Source: Flavobacteriaceae bacterium (lineage in GTDB: Bacteria; Bacteroidota; Bacteroidia; Flavobacteriales; Flavobacteriaceae). Taken from it: a stretch of 32,825 nt of DNA. The notes beneath the pieces were generated by a model that saw only the letters and a list, made by a program, of their open reading frames with translations, did no database searches and was not told the origin of the DNA. This document shows, piece by piece, positions 8,703-17,706 of the stretch (position 1 is its first letter; every line of letters starts with the position of its first letter). Location of the stretch: NCBI GenBank assembly GCA_021648755.1, contig JAKISG010000026.1, positions 1-32,825 on the forward strand. The letters run 5' to 3'. The position numbers were made by a program, and so were the translations under genes.

Positions 8703-9785
8703 CTACAAGTTTTTAGTCAATGATTTTACAATTTTATTTTCTGAAAAAAACTCCTTTAAGATTACTTTAATTGCTGTGTAGGTTGGCACAGCGACAACCA
8801 TACCTAAAATACCAAAGAGTAATCCGAAAATTAAAATGGATAAAAATATTTCTAACGGGTGTGATTTTACACTTTTAGAAAATATAATGGGTTGACTTAA
8901 AAAATTATCTATTAATTGTGCAACCAAATACCCTAGCATAACATAAATAGTTGTTGGTAAAATAATGGTTTTAAAGTCTAAACTAATATTACTAGTCATC
9001 GTTAAAAACAACATTAAAATTCCACCAATTAATGGTCCGACAAATGGAATTAAATTTAGTGTTGCACATAAAATAGCAATTACAACTGCGTTTTTAATTC
9101 CAAAAATGAGTAATATTATAGTATAAATAATAAATAGAATGCTTATCTGAAAAATTAGCCCGATAAAATATCTAGATAGTAAATCTTTAATTTTTACAAA
9201 CGATTTTTCAAATCTAGATTCACTTCCTTCAGGAACAATAACTAACAATACTTTATTTAAAAGTGCATTATCTTTCATAAAGAAAAAAGAAATAAATAAA
9301 ACCGATAACAATCCTATGGTAATTGTTCCAAAAGCACCAATGACACTATTAAACATATTTGGTAACTTGTTTAATTGTGATGCTAAATCTAAAGACTTTA
9401 ACTGTTCAAAAATATTGATGTTTCGTTCTTGAAAATAGGTATTTAAGTGTGTTATTGATGTTTCAATATTTGTTTTAAAAGCATTAGAATTCAATAAAGA
9501 TAAATTCTCACTTTGTTGTTGAATTAACGGAATAATCATTCGTATTAATCCAAATAAAATGCTACTAAAAAGAAACATCGTAGTAATTACTGCAATAGAA
9601 TCTCTAAATTTTAATTTGATTTTTAAAAATCTAATAATTGGTCTTGCAATCAATGTTACTACTATTGCAATAGCAATATATACTAAAACGGATTGAATTT
9701 TATAAAAAAAATACAATAGCGCAAAAACACCAACTAATATGGCAACAGCTCTTAATACTCCGTTTGATAATTGTTTTGATGTCAT
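8703..9785 (-). CDS. AI-2E family transporter-like membrane protein
   Basis: A 360-aa polytopic membrane protein of the AI-2E transporter family (PF01594, the YdiK/TqsA/PerM type). Two hydrophobic helices lie near the N-terminus (LRAVAILVGVFALLYFF and the next segment), followed by a third helix and a long amphipathic stretch. The C-terminal half has the conserved membrane block with NLIPFVGPLIGG and FGLLFGILGMVVAVPTYTAI. Members export small molecules or act as ion antiporters; the family name does not prove autoinducer-2 transport. It is transcribed away from the dcp-like gene, with a 167-base spacer that carries unusual repeats (see 9806-9945). Confidence 0.92.
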   Translation of the reverse strand: MTSKQLSNGVLRAVAILVGVFALLYFFYKIQSVLVYIAIAIVVTLIARPIIRFLKIKLKFRDSIAVITTMFLFSSILFGLIRMIIPLIQQQSENLSLLNSNAFKTNIETSITHLNTYFQERNINIFEQLKSLDLASQLNKLPNMFNSVIGAFGTITIGLLSVLFISFFFMKDNALLNKVLLVIVPEGSESRFEKSFVKIKDLLSRYFIGLIFQISILFIIYTIILLIFGIKNAVVIAILCATLNLIPFVGPLIGGILMLFLTMTSNISLDFKTIILPTTIYVMLGYLVAQLIDNFLSQPIIFSKSVKSHPLEIFLSILIFGLLFGILGMVVAVPTYTAIKVILKEFFSENKIVKSLTKNL

Positions 9786-9805
9786 ATTAATTTCCTCGCC
9801 AGTTA

Positions 9806-9825
9806 TTTTAACGCAATGTTTACAA
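9806..9825. repeat. Imperfect direct repeat, copy 1
   Basis: TTTTAACGCAATGTTTACAA. It differs from the copy at 9866-9886 by one inserted T and one C/T change. It lies in the spacer upstream of the AI-2E family gene, whose start codon is 20 bases away. Confidence 0.5.
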
Positions 9826-9865
9826 TTAAATTTAGCGTATTTTCTAGTTAAAATAATTTACTAAA

Positions 9866-9886
9866 TTTTAACTGCAATGCTTACAA
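9866..9886. repeat. Imperfect direct repeat, copy 2
   Basis: Same element as at 9806-9825, reading TTTTAACTGCAA then TGCTTACAA. Its first part is also the left arm of the long inverted repeat at 9867-9945. Confidence 0.5.
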
Positions 9887-9945
9887 GGGTCATTACATTT
9901 AGTGAGCCTTGTACTTTTCTTAGCGCGCATACTTTTGCAGTTAAA
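9867..9945. repeat. Nested inverted repeat in the Dcp/AI-2E spacer
   Basis: The outer arms are a perfect 11-bp inverted repeat: TTTAACTGCAA (9867-9877) and TTGCAGTTAAA (9935-9945). Inside lies a second perfect 7-bp pair: TACAAGG (9882-9888) and CCTTGTA (9907-9913). A short TCA/TGA pair sits inside that. The element starts 7 bases after the dcp-like stop codon in the direction of transcription. It could be a structured 3' end or leader RNA, or an operator region. There is no T-run typical of an intrinsic terminator on either side. Confidence 0.55.
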
Positions 9946-9952
9946 TAATTTA

Positions 9953-12085
9953 TTAAAATCCTTTTTTCTTTAATAAAGGCTCTATAATTGGTTCTCTACC
10001 TAAAAATTCTTTGTATAAATCCATTCCAGATTTTGTGCCACCACTTGCTAACATTTTACGATATTTTTTTGCCAATTCTGGGTCAAAAATATTACCTGTT
10101 TTTTTAAACTCATTAAAAGTATCTGCATCTAAAACTTCGGACCATAAATAACTATAATAACCAGCAGAATATCCACCAGAAAATATATGCGAATAATAGT
10201 TAGATCTATATCTAGGTAAAATCTCATCGATTAAACCAATTTTTTGCATAGCTTCTCTTTCAAATTTTCTTGCATCGCGTTGTTTTGTATCTGTTAAAGT
10301 ATGCCAATTCATATCTAAGTATGCAGCAGCCATATATTCAACCGTTCTAAATCCTTCATCAAAATTATTGGCTTTATTCATTTTTTCTATCAACGTATTA
10401 GGTATAACTTCGCCTGTTTTATAATGCTTTGCGTAGGTTGCTAAAACTTCTGGTTCACTCATCCAATTTTCCATAACTTGAGATGGAAACTCAACAAAAT
10501 CTCTTGGCACATTTGTACCAGATAATGATTTATATTTTACATTAGATAATAAACCATGTAATGCATGACCAAATTCATGAAAAACGGTTTGTGCCTCGGT
10601 AAAAGATAATAAAGATGGTTGGTTTTTTGTTGGCGCAGGATAATTAAAATTATTAGTTACAATTGGTGTTACAAATCCGTTAACATTAGATTGATTTCTT
10701 AAAGAGTTCATCCACGCCCCTCCTCGTTTGCTTTCACGTGCAAAGAAATCCATATAAATAACACCTAAGTGTTTTCCGTTTTCTAACACTTCAAAAACTT
10801 GTTGATCTTCGTGCCATTTTGGTACATCATTCAAAGGTTTAAAAGTCATACCAAATAATTTATAGGCTAATTTAAAAGCACCTTCACGTACATTATTAAA
10901 TTCAAAATAAGGTCTTGTTTCATCTTCATTAAAATCATAGCGTTTTGCTCTAACTTTAGCTACATAATAACGCCAATCGCTTCCTCTAAATTCACTTTTA
11001 ATACCTTCTTTTTTCATCATTTCAGCTAAAGCGGTACGGTCTTTTTTTGCCATTGCTAAAGCAGAAGGCCAAAGTTTATCTAATAAATCATAAACATTTT
11101 TTGCGTTAGCAGCCATTCTATTAGAGAGTACATTGTCTGCCCAAGTTTTAGAACCTAATAAATTTGCTTTCTCTACTCTTAAAGAAGCCATTTCACTTAA
11201 AATTGCTTTATTATCTTTTGTGTTATCATTATCACCTCGCATAGTGTAGCCTTGAAATAATTTTTCACGCATTTCTCGATTTGGTGAAGTTTGTAAAAAC
11301 GGATTAATACTAGGTCTTTGTAAAGTAAAAGACCAGCCTGTATCGTGTCCGCGTTTTTTTGCTTCGACTGCAGCTAAAGCAACTAAACTTTCAGCTAAAT
11401 CACCTAAATCTTCTTTATTATTAGTGTGTATTTCAAAATCATTAGTTTCATCTAATAAATTAGTACTAAAATTAATAGAGAGAGTAGCTAATTTTTTATT
11501 AATTTCTTTTAACCTTTCTTTGTTTTTACCTTCTACATTTACGCCTGCTCTTATATAACCTTCATAGGTTTCTTTTAATAAATGCATTTCTTCTGCGGTT
11601 AATTCTAAATTATTTTTTTCGTTATAAACAGATTTAATTCGTTTAAACAAATCAGAATTTAAGGTAATTTCATCGCCATGAGCAGTTAATTCTGGTCCAA
11701 TAATTTTATTGGTTTCTTTTAATATATCATTTGTATTTGCTCCATTTACTGCAAAAAACACATTGGCAACTTTAGTCAAATCTGCACCGCTTAATTCTAA
11801 AGCTTCCACCGTATTTTTAAAGGTGGGCTTTTCTTTATTATTTAAAATGGTTGCGATTTCTATTTTATGTCTTTTAATTGCTTCTCGCATTGCAGGTAAG
11901 TAATTTTCGCTTTTAATTTTATCAAAAGGAGGTACACCAAAAGGCGTATCCCATTTTGCTAATAGAGGGTTTTCTGTCATTTTAGAATCTGTTTGTTTTT
12001 CTGTGCTACTGGTTTTGTTTTCGGTTTTACAAGAAGTTAAAGCAATAACACTTGTAAATATGAATAGGATTAACTTTTTATTCAT
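9953..12085 (-). CDS. dcp: M3 family peptidyl-dipeptidase, lipoprotein
   Basis: This 710-aa zinc metallopeptidase of family M3 (thimet oligopeptidase/Dcp) has the catalytic motif HEFGH at residues 503-507 and the third ligand Glu at 532 in FVEFPSQ. It ends with the usual YSYLWSEVLDADTF and SGGTKSGMDLYKEFLGREP blocks. Dcp removes dipeptides from the C-termini of oligopeptides. The N-terminus is a lipoprotein signal, IFTSVIALTSC, so the enzyme is probably anchored in an envelope membrane facing the periplasm rather than cytoplasmic as in E. coli. The length is typical. It is a single gene with a candidate promoter box at 12166-12173. Confidence 0.95.
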   Translation of the reverse strand: MNKKLILFIFTSVIALTSCKTENKTSSTEKQTDSKMTENPLLAKWDTPFGVPPFDKIKSENYLPAMREAIKRHKIEIATILNNKEKPTFKNTVEALELSGADLTKVANVFFAVNGANTNDILKETNKIIGPELTAHGDEITLNSDLFKRIKSVYNEKNNLELTAEEMHLLKETYEGYIRAGVNVEGKNKERLKEINKKLATLSINFSTNLLDETNDFEIHTNNKEDLGDLAESLVALAAVEAKKRGHDTGWSFTLQRPSINPFLQTSPNREMREKLFQGYTMRGDNDNTKDNKAILSEMASLRVEKANLLGSKTWADNVLSNRMAANAKNVYDLLDKLWPSALAMAKKDRTALAEMMKKEGIKSEFRGSDWRYYVAKVRAKRYDFNEDETRPYFEFNNVREGAFKLAYKLFGMTFKPLNDVPKWHEDQQVFEVLENGKHLGVIYMDFFARESKRGGAWMNSLRNQSNVNGFVTPIVTNNFNYPAPTKNQPSLLSFTEAQTVFHEFGHALHGLLSNVKYKSLSGTNVPRDFVEFPSQVMENWMSEPEVLATYAKHYKTGEVIPNTLIEKMNKANNFDEGFRTVEYMAAAYLDMNWHTLTDTKQRDARKFEREAMQKIGLIDEILPRYRSNYYSHIFSGGYSAGYYSYLWSEVLDADTFNEFKKTGNIFDPELAKKYRKMLASGGTKSGMDLYKEFLGREPIIEPLLKKKGF

Positions 12086-12165
12086 TATTTTATCTTTTTT
12101 AATTAATGTTGTTAATTATCTAATCGTCTCACCATTAATACGGTTAAATCTGCAGTTTATTATTA

Positions 12166-12173
12166 CAAAAATA
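12166..12173 (-). promoter_or_regulatory. Candidate -7 promoter box for the dcp-like gene
   Basis: The minus strand reads TATTTTTG, matching TAnnTTTG, 80 bases upstream of the start codon. No clear -33 box is present. Confidence 0.3.
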
Positions 12174-12188
12174 GCGTTTTATTTTTGA

Positions 12189-12210
12189 AATTAGTTCTTC
12201 CAAACTAATT
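12189..12210. terminator. Possible hairpin ending the secreted-protein operon
   Basis: AATTAGTT (12189-12196) and AACTAATT (12203-12210) form a perfect 8-bp stem with the loop CTTCCA. It lies about 57 bases past the end of the beta-propeller gene. The stem is AT-only apart from one GC pair and no U-tract follows on the minus strand, so termination is only possible, not shown. Confidence 0.3.
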
Positions 12211-12264
12211 ATTATATTGCCTAAGCCCTAAGGTGATTATAAATGCTTTTTGACTTATCATTTA

Positions 12265-12546
12265 TTTTAATCTATTTTAATTATTTTAAATAGGGATACT
12301 TGTTCATTATCTATTTTTTGAATATTCAAAAAGTAAACACCTGTAGCAAATCCTTTCATGGAGATTTGCATAGTTTGGCCTGTATTTTTATTAATATACA
12401 TTGTTTTGCCCAAAACATCGTTTATGGTAATTTTGACACGTCTTAACTCTCCTAAATCTAGCGTTATTACATCTTTGGTTGGGTTTGGGTATAGTAGTAT
12501 ATGTTGTGTGTCTTCGTCTGCAATTAAATCGGTTAAAATTAATATT
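12265..12546 (-). repeat. T9SS sorting-domain repeat, copy A
   Basis: A 282-bp segment encoding the last 92 residues and stop of the beta-propeller protein. It is identical to copy B (14688-14969) except at two positions, 12408 and 12516, and both differences are synonymous. The first 238 bp are shared with copy C. A degenerate continuation past the stop (12239-12264) resembles the flank of copy C. Confidence 0.95.
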
Positions 12547-14684
12547 CCTTTAAAGAATCCTCTTCCTCCTGTCCCTATAATAACTTGATTAGGTTCGTAA
12601 GGATTAAAAGCTATGCTATTTACTCGTTGCATAGGTAAGCCTGTGTTCTGTTTTGTCCAATTTTGTCCTCCATCTATACTAAGCCATACACCAGAATTTC
12701 TCATTACATCATGGTACGGATGGTCAGTAGTTGTTATGATAATAGCTTGCGAATTTCCAGGTTGTATAGCAAGGTCATAGAGGTAATAATCATTTTTTAA
12801 TAATGACCATGTAGTACCATCATATTTCCACAAGCCTTCATTTCCATCATCTGTTCGCCATTTTGTAACATATAATATGTTATTATCATTAGGATCGCAG
12901 ACTATTTTTCTTCCTTTGGTTGGACTGCTTGGCATCAGATTAAAAGTAATACCATCTGTTGTTTTGTAAACTCCCGCATTAGAGTTTAGGTAAAATGTAT
13001 TGGGTGTATCGCTTACTTCACTTATAACATTTAAACCTAAAGCAGAAAAAACTTGTGCCCACGAAGTACCTCCATTTGTTGTGTAGTATAATTTATTATC
13101 TAACACTACCCATGCTTTATTGGTATTGGTTGGTAATGTATGTATTCCTAGTGGTCTTTTTGTGGAGCTTGCTCCTGGAAAATCAGAGATACTAAAATGT
13201 GTCCAATTATTTCCTCTATCTATAGTTTTCCAGACTCCGTCAAAGCCATATTGACCAGTAGTACAATACATTGTATTCCCATCTGTATCTCCAAAAGTAA
13301 CATCTGTTCCTCCTTGATGTCTCCACATACCGGTATTTCCTGCCCCTCCTAACTGCCAACTTTGTAAGTTATCATTACTTTGCATAAACTTTGCATCATC
13401 CCAACCTTGTATTACGGAATGGCTAGAGTCAAAAGGATTAAACTCAATGTTTTCAGCGACCAAACCAGAAAATCCATTCCCTTTAAAATAGTTTACTCCA
13501 GCACTTGGAACAGGTTCACTCATTATATCCTCCCAAGTACTCCCTCCATTAACTGTTTTCAAAACATATTCCCAATTCCCTCCAATCATTACGTTTTCAT
13601 CAGTAGGGTCTATACTAAAAGCATATAATTCAGGTGCAGATTGTGGATATGCAACTTCCGGAAAGTTATTTGTAGTATTTTTATTTAATACGGCTACCCA
13701 AGTTGCTCCAGCATCTAAACTTTTGTATACTCCTGAATTATTCCATCCACTATTAGAAGTATATAAAACATTACTATTGGTAGGTGCTATTTTTACAGAT
13801 CTATAATAAGACGCTTGATTTTTATTGGAATGAGAAGTCTGTTCTAAGCCATTAGAAAAGTTAACCCAAGAATTACCGCCATCTGTAGTTTTATAAATTC
13901 CTCCTGGCTGATAAACTCCCCCCGAAAGATAATTATTTAGTCCAACATACATAACATTAGCATTATTTTTATCAACGGTTATATACAAAACATCAGTTGT
14001 TGGCAATCCTGTATTAGATAAAGACCACGAGACCCCATTATCGGTACTAATAAAAACACCTTGATATCTTGCTGCAACAACAATTTTATTATTACCTGCA
14101 TACTCTGCATTCATTATTCCAGGACCTGTTATTGTTCCAATAGTAGAAGTTTTACTCCAAGATTCTCCACCGTCTGTACTACTCCAAACTGCGTTCCATT
14201 CAGGAGCTCCAGGAGATAGCCAATTTCTCATATTTCCTCCAAATGCTAACAAATGATTTACATCTAAAGGATCAAATAATATTTTTTGAATTGGGCACGA
14301 ATATGAAAACTCCAAAATAGGATTCATTCCTATTCGTTTTTCTAGCCAATTAACCCCACCGTCAATACTTTTATACGGTCCACTCATTGTTCCTACCCAA
14401 ATAATATTACTATCAGTTGGATGGTAAGTAAATGCTGCAATTTCATTACTCTTAAAGCCAAACGTAGGCAACCAAGAAACTCCTCCATCTAAACTATAGC
14501 TAGCGTTTAAAACATCTCCTGCTAGTAAAACCTTATTTGAATTGTATGGACTAATTGCTATATCTGTTATTGCTCCTCCACTTCCAGGTTCATTTAATGG
14601 TTGCCAATTAATTGTTTGTGAAAACGAATTATTAATCAGTAAAATAAGTATAAATAATATAAAATACTTTTTCTTATTTACCAT
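12267..14684 (-). CDS. Secreted Asp-box beta-propeller protein with T9SS type A sorting domain
   Basis: This 805-aa protein has a signal peptide (residues 1-22, KKKYFILFILILLINNSFSQ). It carries about ten Asp-box motifs (S/T-x-D-x-G-x-x-W), for example at residues 64-71, 106-113, 169-176, 213-220, 266-273, 322-329, 377-384, 487-494, 535-542 and 669-676. The spacing suggests one or two beta-propellers of the GH74/sialidase/VPS10 type. No catalytic residues can be assigned, so activity is unknown; a glycan-binding or hydrolysing role is only a guess. Residues about 729-805 (YPNPTKD to the terminal KIIKID) form a T9SS type A domain that directs export and cell-surface attachment. It is the last gene of the operon, 5 bases after the stop of the beta-helix gene, which suggests translational coupling. 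Confidence 0.9.
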   Translation of the reverse strand: MVNKKKYFILFILILLINNSFSQTINWQPLNEPGSGGAITDIAISPYNSNKVLLAGDVLNASYSLDGGVSWLPTFGFKSNEIAAFTYHPTDSNIIWVGTMSGPYKSIDGGVNWLEKRIGMNPILEFSYSCPIQKILFDPLDVNHLLAFGGNMRNWLSPGAPEWNAVWSSTDGGESWSKTSTIGTITGPGIMNAEYAGNNKIVVAARYQGVFISTDNGVSWSLSNTGLPTTDVLYITVDKNNANVMYVGLNNYLSGGVYQPGGIYKTTDGGNSWVNFSNGLEQTSHSNKNQASYYRSVKIAPTNSNVLYTSNSGWNNSGVYKSLDAGATWVAVLNKNTTNNFPEVAYPQSAPELYAFSIDPTDENVMIGGNWEYVLKTVNGGSTWEDIMSEPVPSAGVNYFKGNGFSGLVAENIEFNPFDSSHSVIQGWDDAKFMQSNDNLQSWQLGGAGNTGMWRHQGGTDVTFGDTDGNTMYCTTGQYGFDGVWKTIDRGNNWTHFSISDFPGASSTKRPLGIHTLPTNTNKAWVVLDNKLYYTTNGGTSWAQVFSALGLNVISEVSDTPNTFYLNSNAGVYKTTDGITFNLMPSSPTKGRKIVCDPNDNNILYVTKWRTDDGNEGLWKYDGTTWSLLKNDYYLYDLAIQPGNSQAIIITTTDHPYHDVMRNSGVWLSIDGGQNWTKQNTGLPMQRVNSIAFNPYEPNQVIIGTGGRGFFKGILILTDLIADEDTQHILLYPNPTKDVITLDLGELRRVKITINDVLGKTMYINKNTGQTMQISMKGFATGVYFLNIQKIDNEQVSLFKIIKID

Positions 14685-14969
14685 TTCTTTTAATCTATTT
14701 TAATTATTTTAAATAGGGATACTTGTTCATTATCTATTTTTTGAATATTCAAAAAGTAAACACCTGTAGCAAATCCTTTCATGGAGATTTGCATAGTTTG
14801 GCCTGTATTTTTATTAATATACATTGTTTTTCCCAAAACATCGTTTATGGTAATTTTGACACGTCTTAACTCTCCTAAATCTAGCGTTATTACATCTTTG
14901 GTTGGGTTTGGGTATAGTAGTATATGTTGTGTGTCTTCATCTGCAATTAAATCGGTTAAAATTAATATT
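14677..14969 (-). repeat. T9SS sorting-domain repeat, copy B
   Basis: It covers the C-terminal 92 codons and stop of the beta-helix gene plus the start codon of the next gene. The core 14688-14969 matches copy A with two mismatches in 282 bp. Positions 14677-14925 match copy C (17458-17706) without a mismatch over 249 bp. Confidence 0.95.
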
Positions 14970-17413
14970 TTTGAAGTAAATGGTTCTAGAGAAATACTAT
15001 TATTTACTGTATTACCATCTAAATCAAGGTACACGGAAGACTCTAAGTCAATTACTTTTGTTTGCATAGTAGCATTGTAAAAAAGTTTAGATTTTTCTCT
15101 TGGGTCGTCTCTTATTGCTGTTACTTCATACAAATTTATATTATCTATCCAGTATAATGAGATGTCATTCTTCGATTGAAATTCTAATCTAGTTGGATTA
15201 GAGTCTTGGTTTGCAGTAAAAAGAAATTCATATTCTCGCCTTGTGGTATCTACAAAGAATAATTTATTAAGACTCAATATTTGATAGGGAGATACACCTT
15301 GTCTTAACTTTGTTGAAATTGTTCCAGACTGATTTGAAATAATGCTAAATTTTAATAGATATTGCTGACCTTCCACAACTTGAAAATGATCAGAATGAAG
15401 AATATTGTTATTACCTGTTCCAATATAGTTAAAACGTAAACATCCGTTGTCTAATGCCGTATTATCCCAAGTTATTTGATTTGCACTAGGCCAACGAGAC
15501 CAACTTGATGTGTTGGAATCGAAAGTTCCATTATTGATAAGGTTAGTTCCAATACTCGTTATTGTATATGGCGAAAACTGAACCAAACCTGTTTCAGAAT
15601 TAATATCTTGACTACTAAAAATTTGCCAGTTCTCAAGGCTGTAAATATTATTTTCACTCAAAATATTAAAATCACCATAAGGGTTTCCATAGTAATTATT
15701 ATCAAAAGCACCAAAATTAACAGGATTACTATAAGTAAAACTAGTGGTTTGTTGGATGTTTAGTTGATCTTCTGTAAGTGGATAATAAACATTTTGACTT
15801 AGGATGTTGTTTTTCATTAAATTAGGAGCTAAATTACCGCCTTCTCCTAATTTAATTTGAATATCGTTACCATATAAAGTATTATTAGTAACAGTTATAT
15901 CTTTATTATTGTGTATAAAAATTCCAGAACTCCCAGAATAGGCTACAGTGTTTCCTTCTAGAGTAACATTATGTATTCTATCGTCTATGTAAATACCTTC
16001 TGCAGGTTTATAGAACCTATTACTAGTTCCTTGGGGAGCTCCTTTAGTATCGAGAACAATGTTGTTTCGAATTATCGAACCTGCAGAACCAGGAAGGTTA
16101 TAGTCAGAGTTCCAAGTGTAAATTCCTCCTCCGTCATCTAAACTTAAACATGAATTTGTAATAAAATTATACTCAAGAATAGTATTTTGACCATCAAAAC
16201 CTATACCATTATATCCCGAATTATTAATTTTATTACTTCTAATAAGGTTGTTATCTCCAAGTACATTAATAGCTCTTCCAGAACAGCAAAAATCTCCAAA
16301 ACCACTTGCGTTAACAGATTGAATTAGACTTGTATTTTCAATACTATTATTAGAAAAAGTAGAATTTTTAGAGTTAAATATTACGCCATAGTGATTGGCC
16401 CCTCTAATGATATTATTATCTAAAAAATTATTAGTTTCTCCAGCACCTAAATATATACCACTTCCTAGAAATACACCTGTTGAATTGGGGTAATACATTA
16501 AGTTGTTCTTTATATTTAGATTAGATGATTCGCTTGCTTCTATTCCATTTTCTGCTTGATATTCAAACCTAAAACCATTAATTGTTATAAAGTTTTTTTG
16601 GTTTAAGGTAAATCCATTTGTGTAAACTGAACCCTCTATTTGATAAGTTGAAGGAGAATTTCCATTGGGCATCCACAGGTAAACCTCATTCGTATTTTGA
16701 TCATAATACCATTCTCCAGCAGTATCTAAGGCTTCTAATTTATTATTCAAAAAATATCCCCAACCTGGTTTAATGCCATAATGGGTTTCACTATCTAATT
16801 CTAGAGCACTCGTTCCAGCATTAAAAGATACTACATCTTTACTATTAAGTGTCCAACGGTGTGACCGGATATGTGCACGAGCGCCAGTCCAATCTACAGT
16901 TGTTGTTAAATCGTTATCTACTAAGGTTACACTATCAGGAGAGGCATCAATAGTAAAGTAACCTGTGTTAGGATGTCGAGCTAAAACTAAGCGAGAGCTG
17001 TTAAAAAAAAGTTGGTTAATGGCTTGAGGTACGGTAGCTTTATAAATATTACCTTGATGATGTGTCCAGCCAGTGATAACTTCCGCTCCACTAATTATTG
17101 GAGCATTTCCAACATCTCCAACACCATAAGCACCATATGTAATATGGGAACTAAGAGCGCCACTATGAGAAGCAATTATTTCTCCTCGCCAAGTATCTCC
17201 TCGTTTAAAAAGAACACTGTCGCCTGGACTTAAAATTAGGTTATTTACTTTGTTCAATGTTTTCCATGGCGTATTGGGGCTTTGGGCTTGAAGTGATGTA
17301 TGAGAATCTAGACCATCATTAGCAATATAATACGTTGTGCTATACACAAAACTGGCACAATGTATTAATGTTATAATTAAAACATGCTTTATTAGGATGT
17401 TAAATTTTCTCAT
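14690..17413 (-). CDS. Secreted right-handed beta-helix protein with T9SS type A sorting domain
   Basis: This 907-aa protein has a signal peptide (about residues 1-25) and then TYYIANDGLDS, the common start of secreted parallel beta-helix proteins, with PWKTLNKVNN and SPGDSVLFKRGDTWRGE. Residues about 265-545 consist of N-rich repeats (NNLIRSNKINNSGYNGIG, VTLEGNTVAYSGSSGIFIHN) typical of a right-handed beta-helix, as in polysaccharide lyases and some glycoside hydrolases. About 624-765 look like a carbohydrate-binding jelly-roll (CBM4/9-like; NLINNGTFDSNTSSW). About 775-817 form a small beta-sandwich (YNATMQTKVIDL, LDLDGNTV). A T9SS type A domain ends the protein. The substrate cannot be named; a surface polysaccharide-degrading enzyme is the best inference. 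It starts 57 bases after the cytochrome-like gene. Confidence 0.9.
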   Translation of the reverse strand: MRKFNILIKHVLIITLIHCASFVYSTTYYIANDGLDSHTSLQAQSPNTPWKTLNKVNNLILSPGDSVLFKRGDTWRGEIIASHSGALSSHITYGAYGVGDVGNAPIISGAEVITGWTHHQGNIYKATVPQAINQLFFNSSRLVLARHPNTGYFTIDASPDSVTLVDNDLTTTVDWTGARAHIRSHRWTLNSKDVVSFNAGTSALELDSETHYGIKPGWGYFLNNKLEALDTAGEWYYDQNTNEVYLWMPNGNSPSTYQIEGSVYTNGFTLNQKNFITINGFRFEYQAENGIEASESSNLNIKNNLMYYPNSTGVFLGSGIYLGAGETNNFLDNNIIRGANHYGVIFNSKNSTFSNNSIENTSLIQSVNASGFGDFCCSGRAINVLGDNNLIRSNKINNSGYNGIGFDGQNTILEYNFITNSCLSLDDGGGIYTWNSDYNLPGSAGSIIRNNIVLDTKGAPQGTSNRFYKPAEGIYIDDRIHNVTLEGNTVAYSGSSGIFIHNNKDITVTNNTLYGNDIQIKLGEGGNLAPNLMKNNILSQNVYYPLTEDQLNIQQTTSFTYSNPVNFGAFDNNYYGNPYGDFNILSENNIYSLENWQIFSSQDINSETGLVQFSPYTITSIGTNLINNGTFDSNTSSWSRWPSANQITWDNTALDNGCLRFNYIGTGNNNILHSDHFQVVEGQQYLLKFSIISNQSGTISTKLRQGVSPYQILSLNKLFFVDTTRREYEFLFTANQDSNPTRLEFQSKNDISLYWIDNINLYEVTAIRDDPREKSKLFYNATMQTKVIDLESSVYLDLDGNTVNNSISLEPFTSKILILTDLIADEDTQHILLYPNPTKDVITLDLGELRRVKITINDVLGKTMYINKNTGQTMQISMKGFATGVYFLNIQKIDNEQVSLFKIIKID

Positions 17414-17457
17414 AATTTCTAATCTTTATTGATTTAGTACATTAAACAATAAATGCT

Positions 17458-17706
17458 TTTACCATTTCTTTTAATCTATTTTAATTATTTTAAATAGGGA
17501 TACTTGTTCATTATCTATTTTTTGAATATTCAAAAAGTAAACACCTGTAGCAAATCCTTTCATGGAGATTTGCATAGTTTGGCCTGTATTTTTATTAATA
17601 TACATTGTTTTTCCCAAAACATCGTTTATGGTAATTTTGACACGTCTTAACTCTCCTAAATCTAGCGTTATTACATCTTTGGTTGGGTTTGGGTATAGTA
17701 GTATAT
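17458..17706 (-). repeat. T9SS sorting-domain repeat, copy C
   Basis: A 249-bp segment at the end of the cytochrome-like gene, identical to copy B without a mismatch. It encodes the last 77 residues (from ILLYPNPTKD) and the stop, and extends about 11 bases past the stop. The preceding bases 17449-17460 share ATAAATGCTTTT with the flank of copy A at 12239-12250. Confidence 0.95.

Noticed and set aside
8703..9785. Quorum-sensing autoinducer-2 exporter
   Set aside because: The family name is historical. Nothing in the sequence or the neighbourhood (no luxS or lsr genes) supports AI-2 transport specifically.
12265..17706. Possible insertion sequence or CRISPR-like repeat family
   Set aside because: The three copies are long, coding and in one direction at gene ends, with no terminal inverted repeats, target duplications, transposase or regular spacers.
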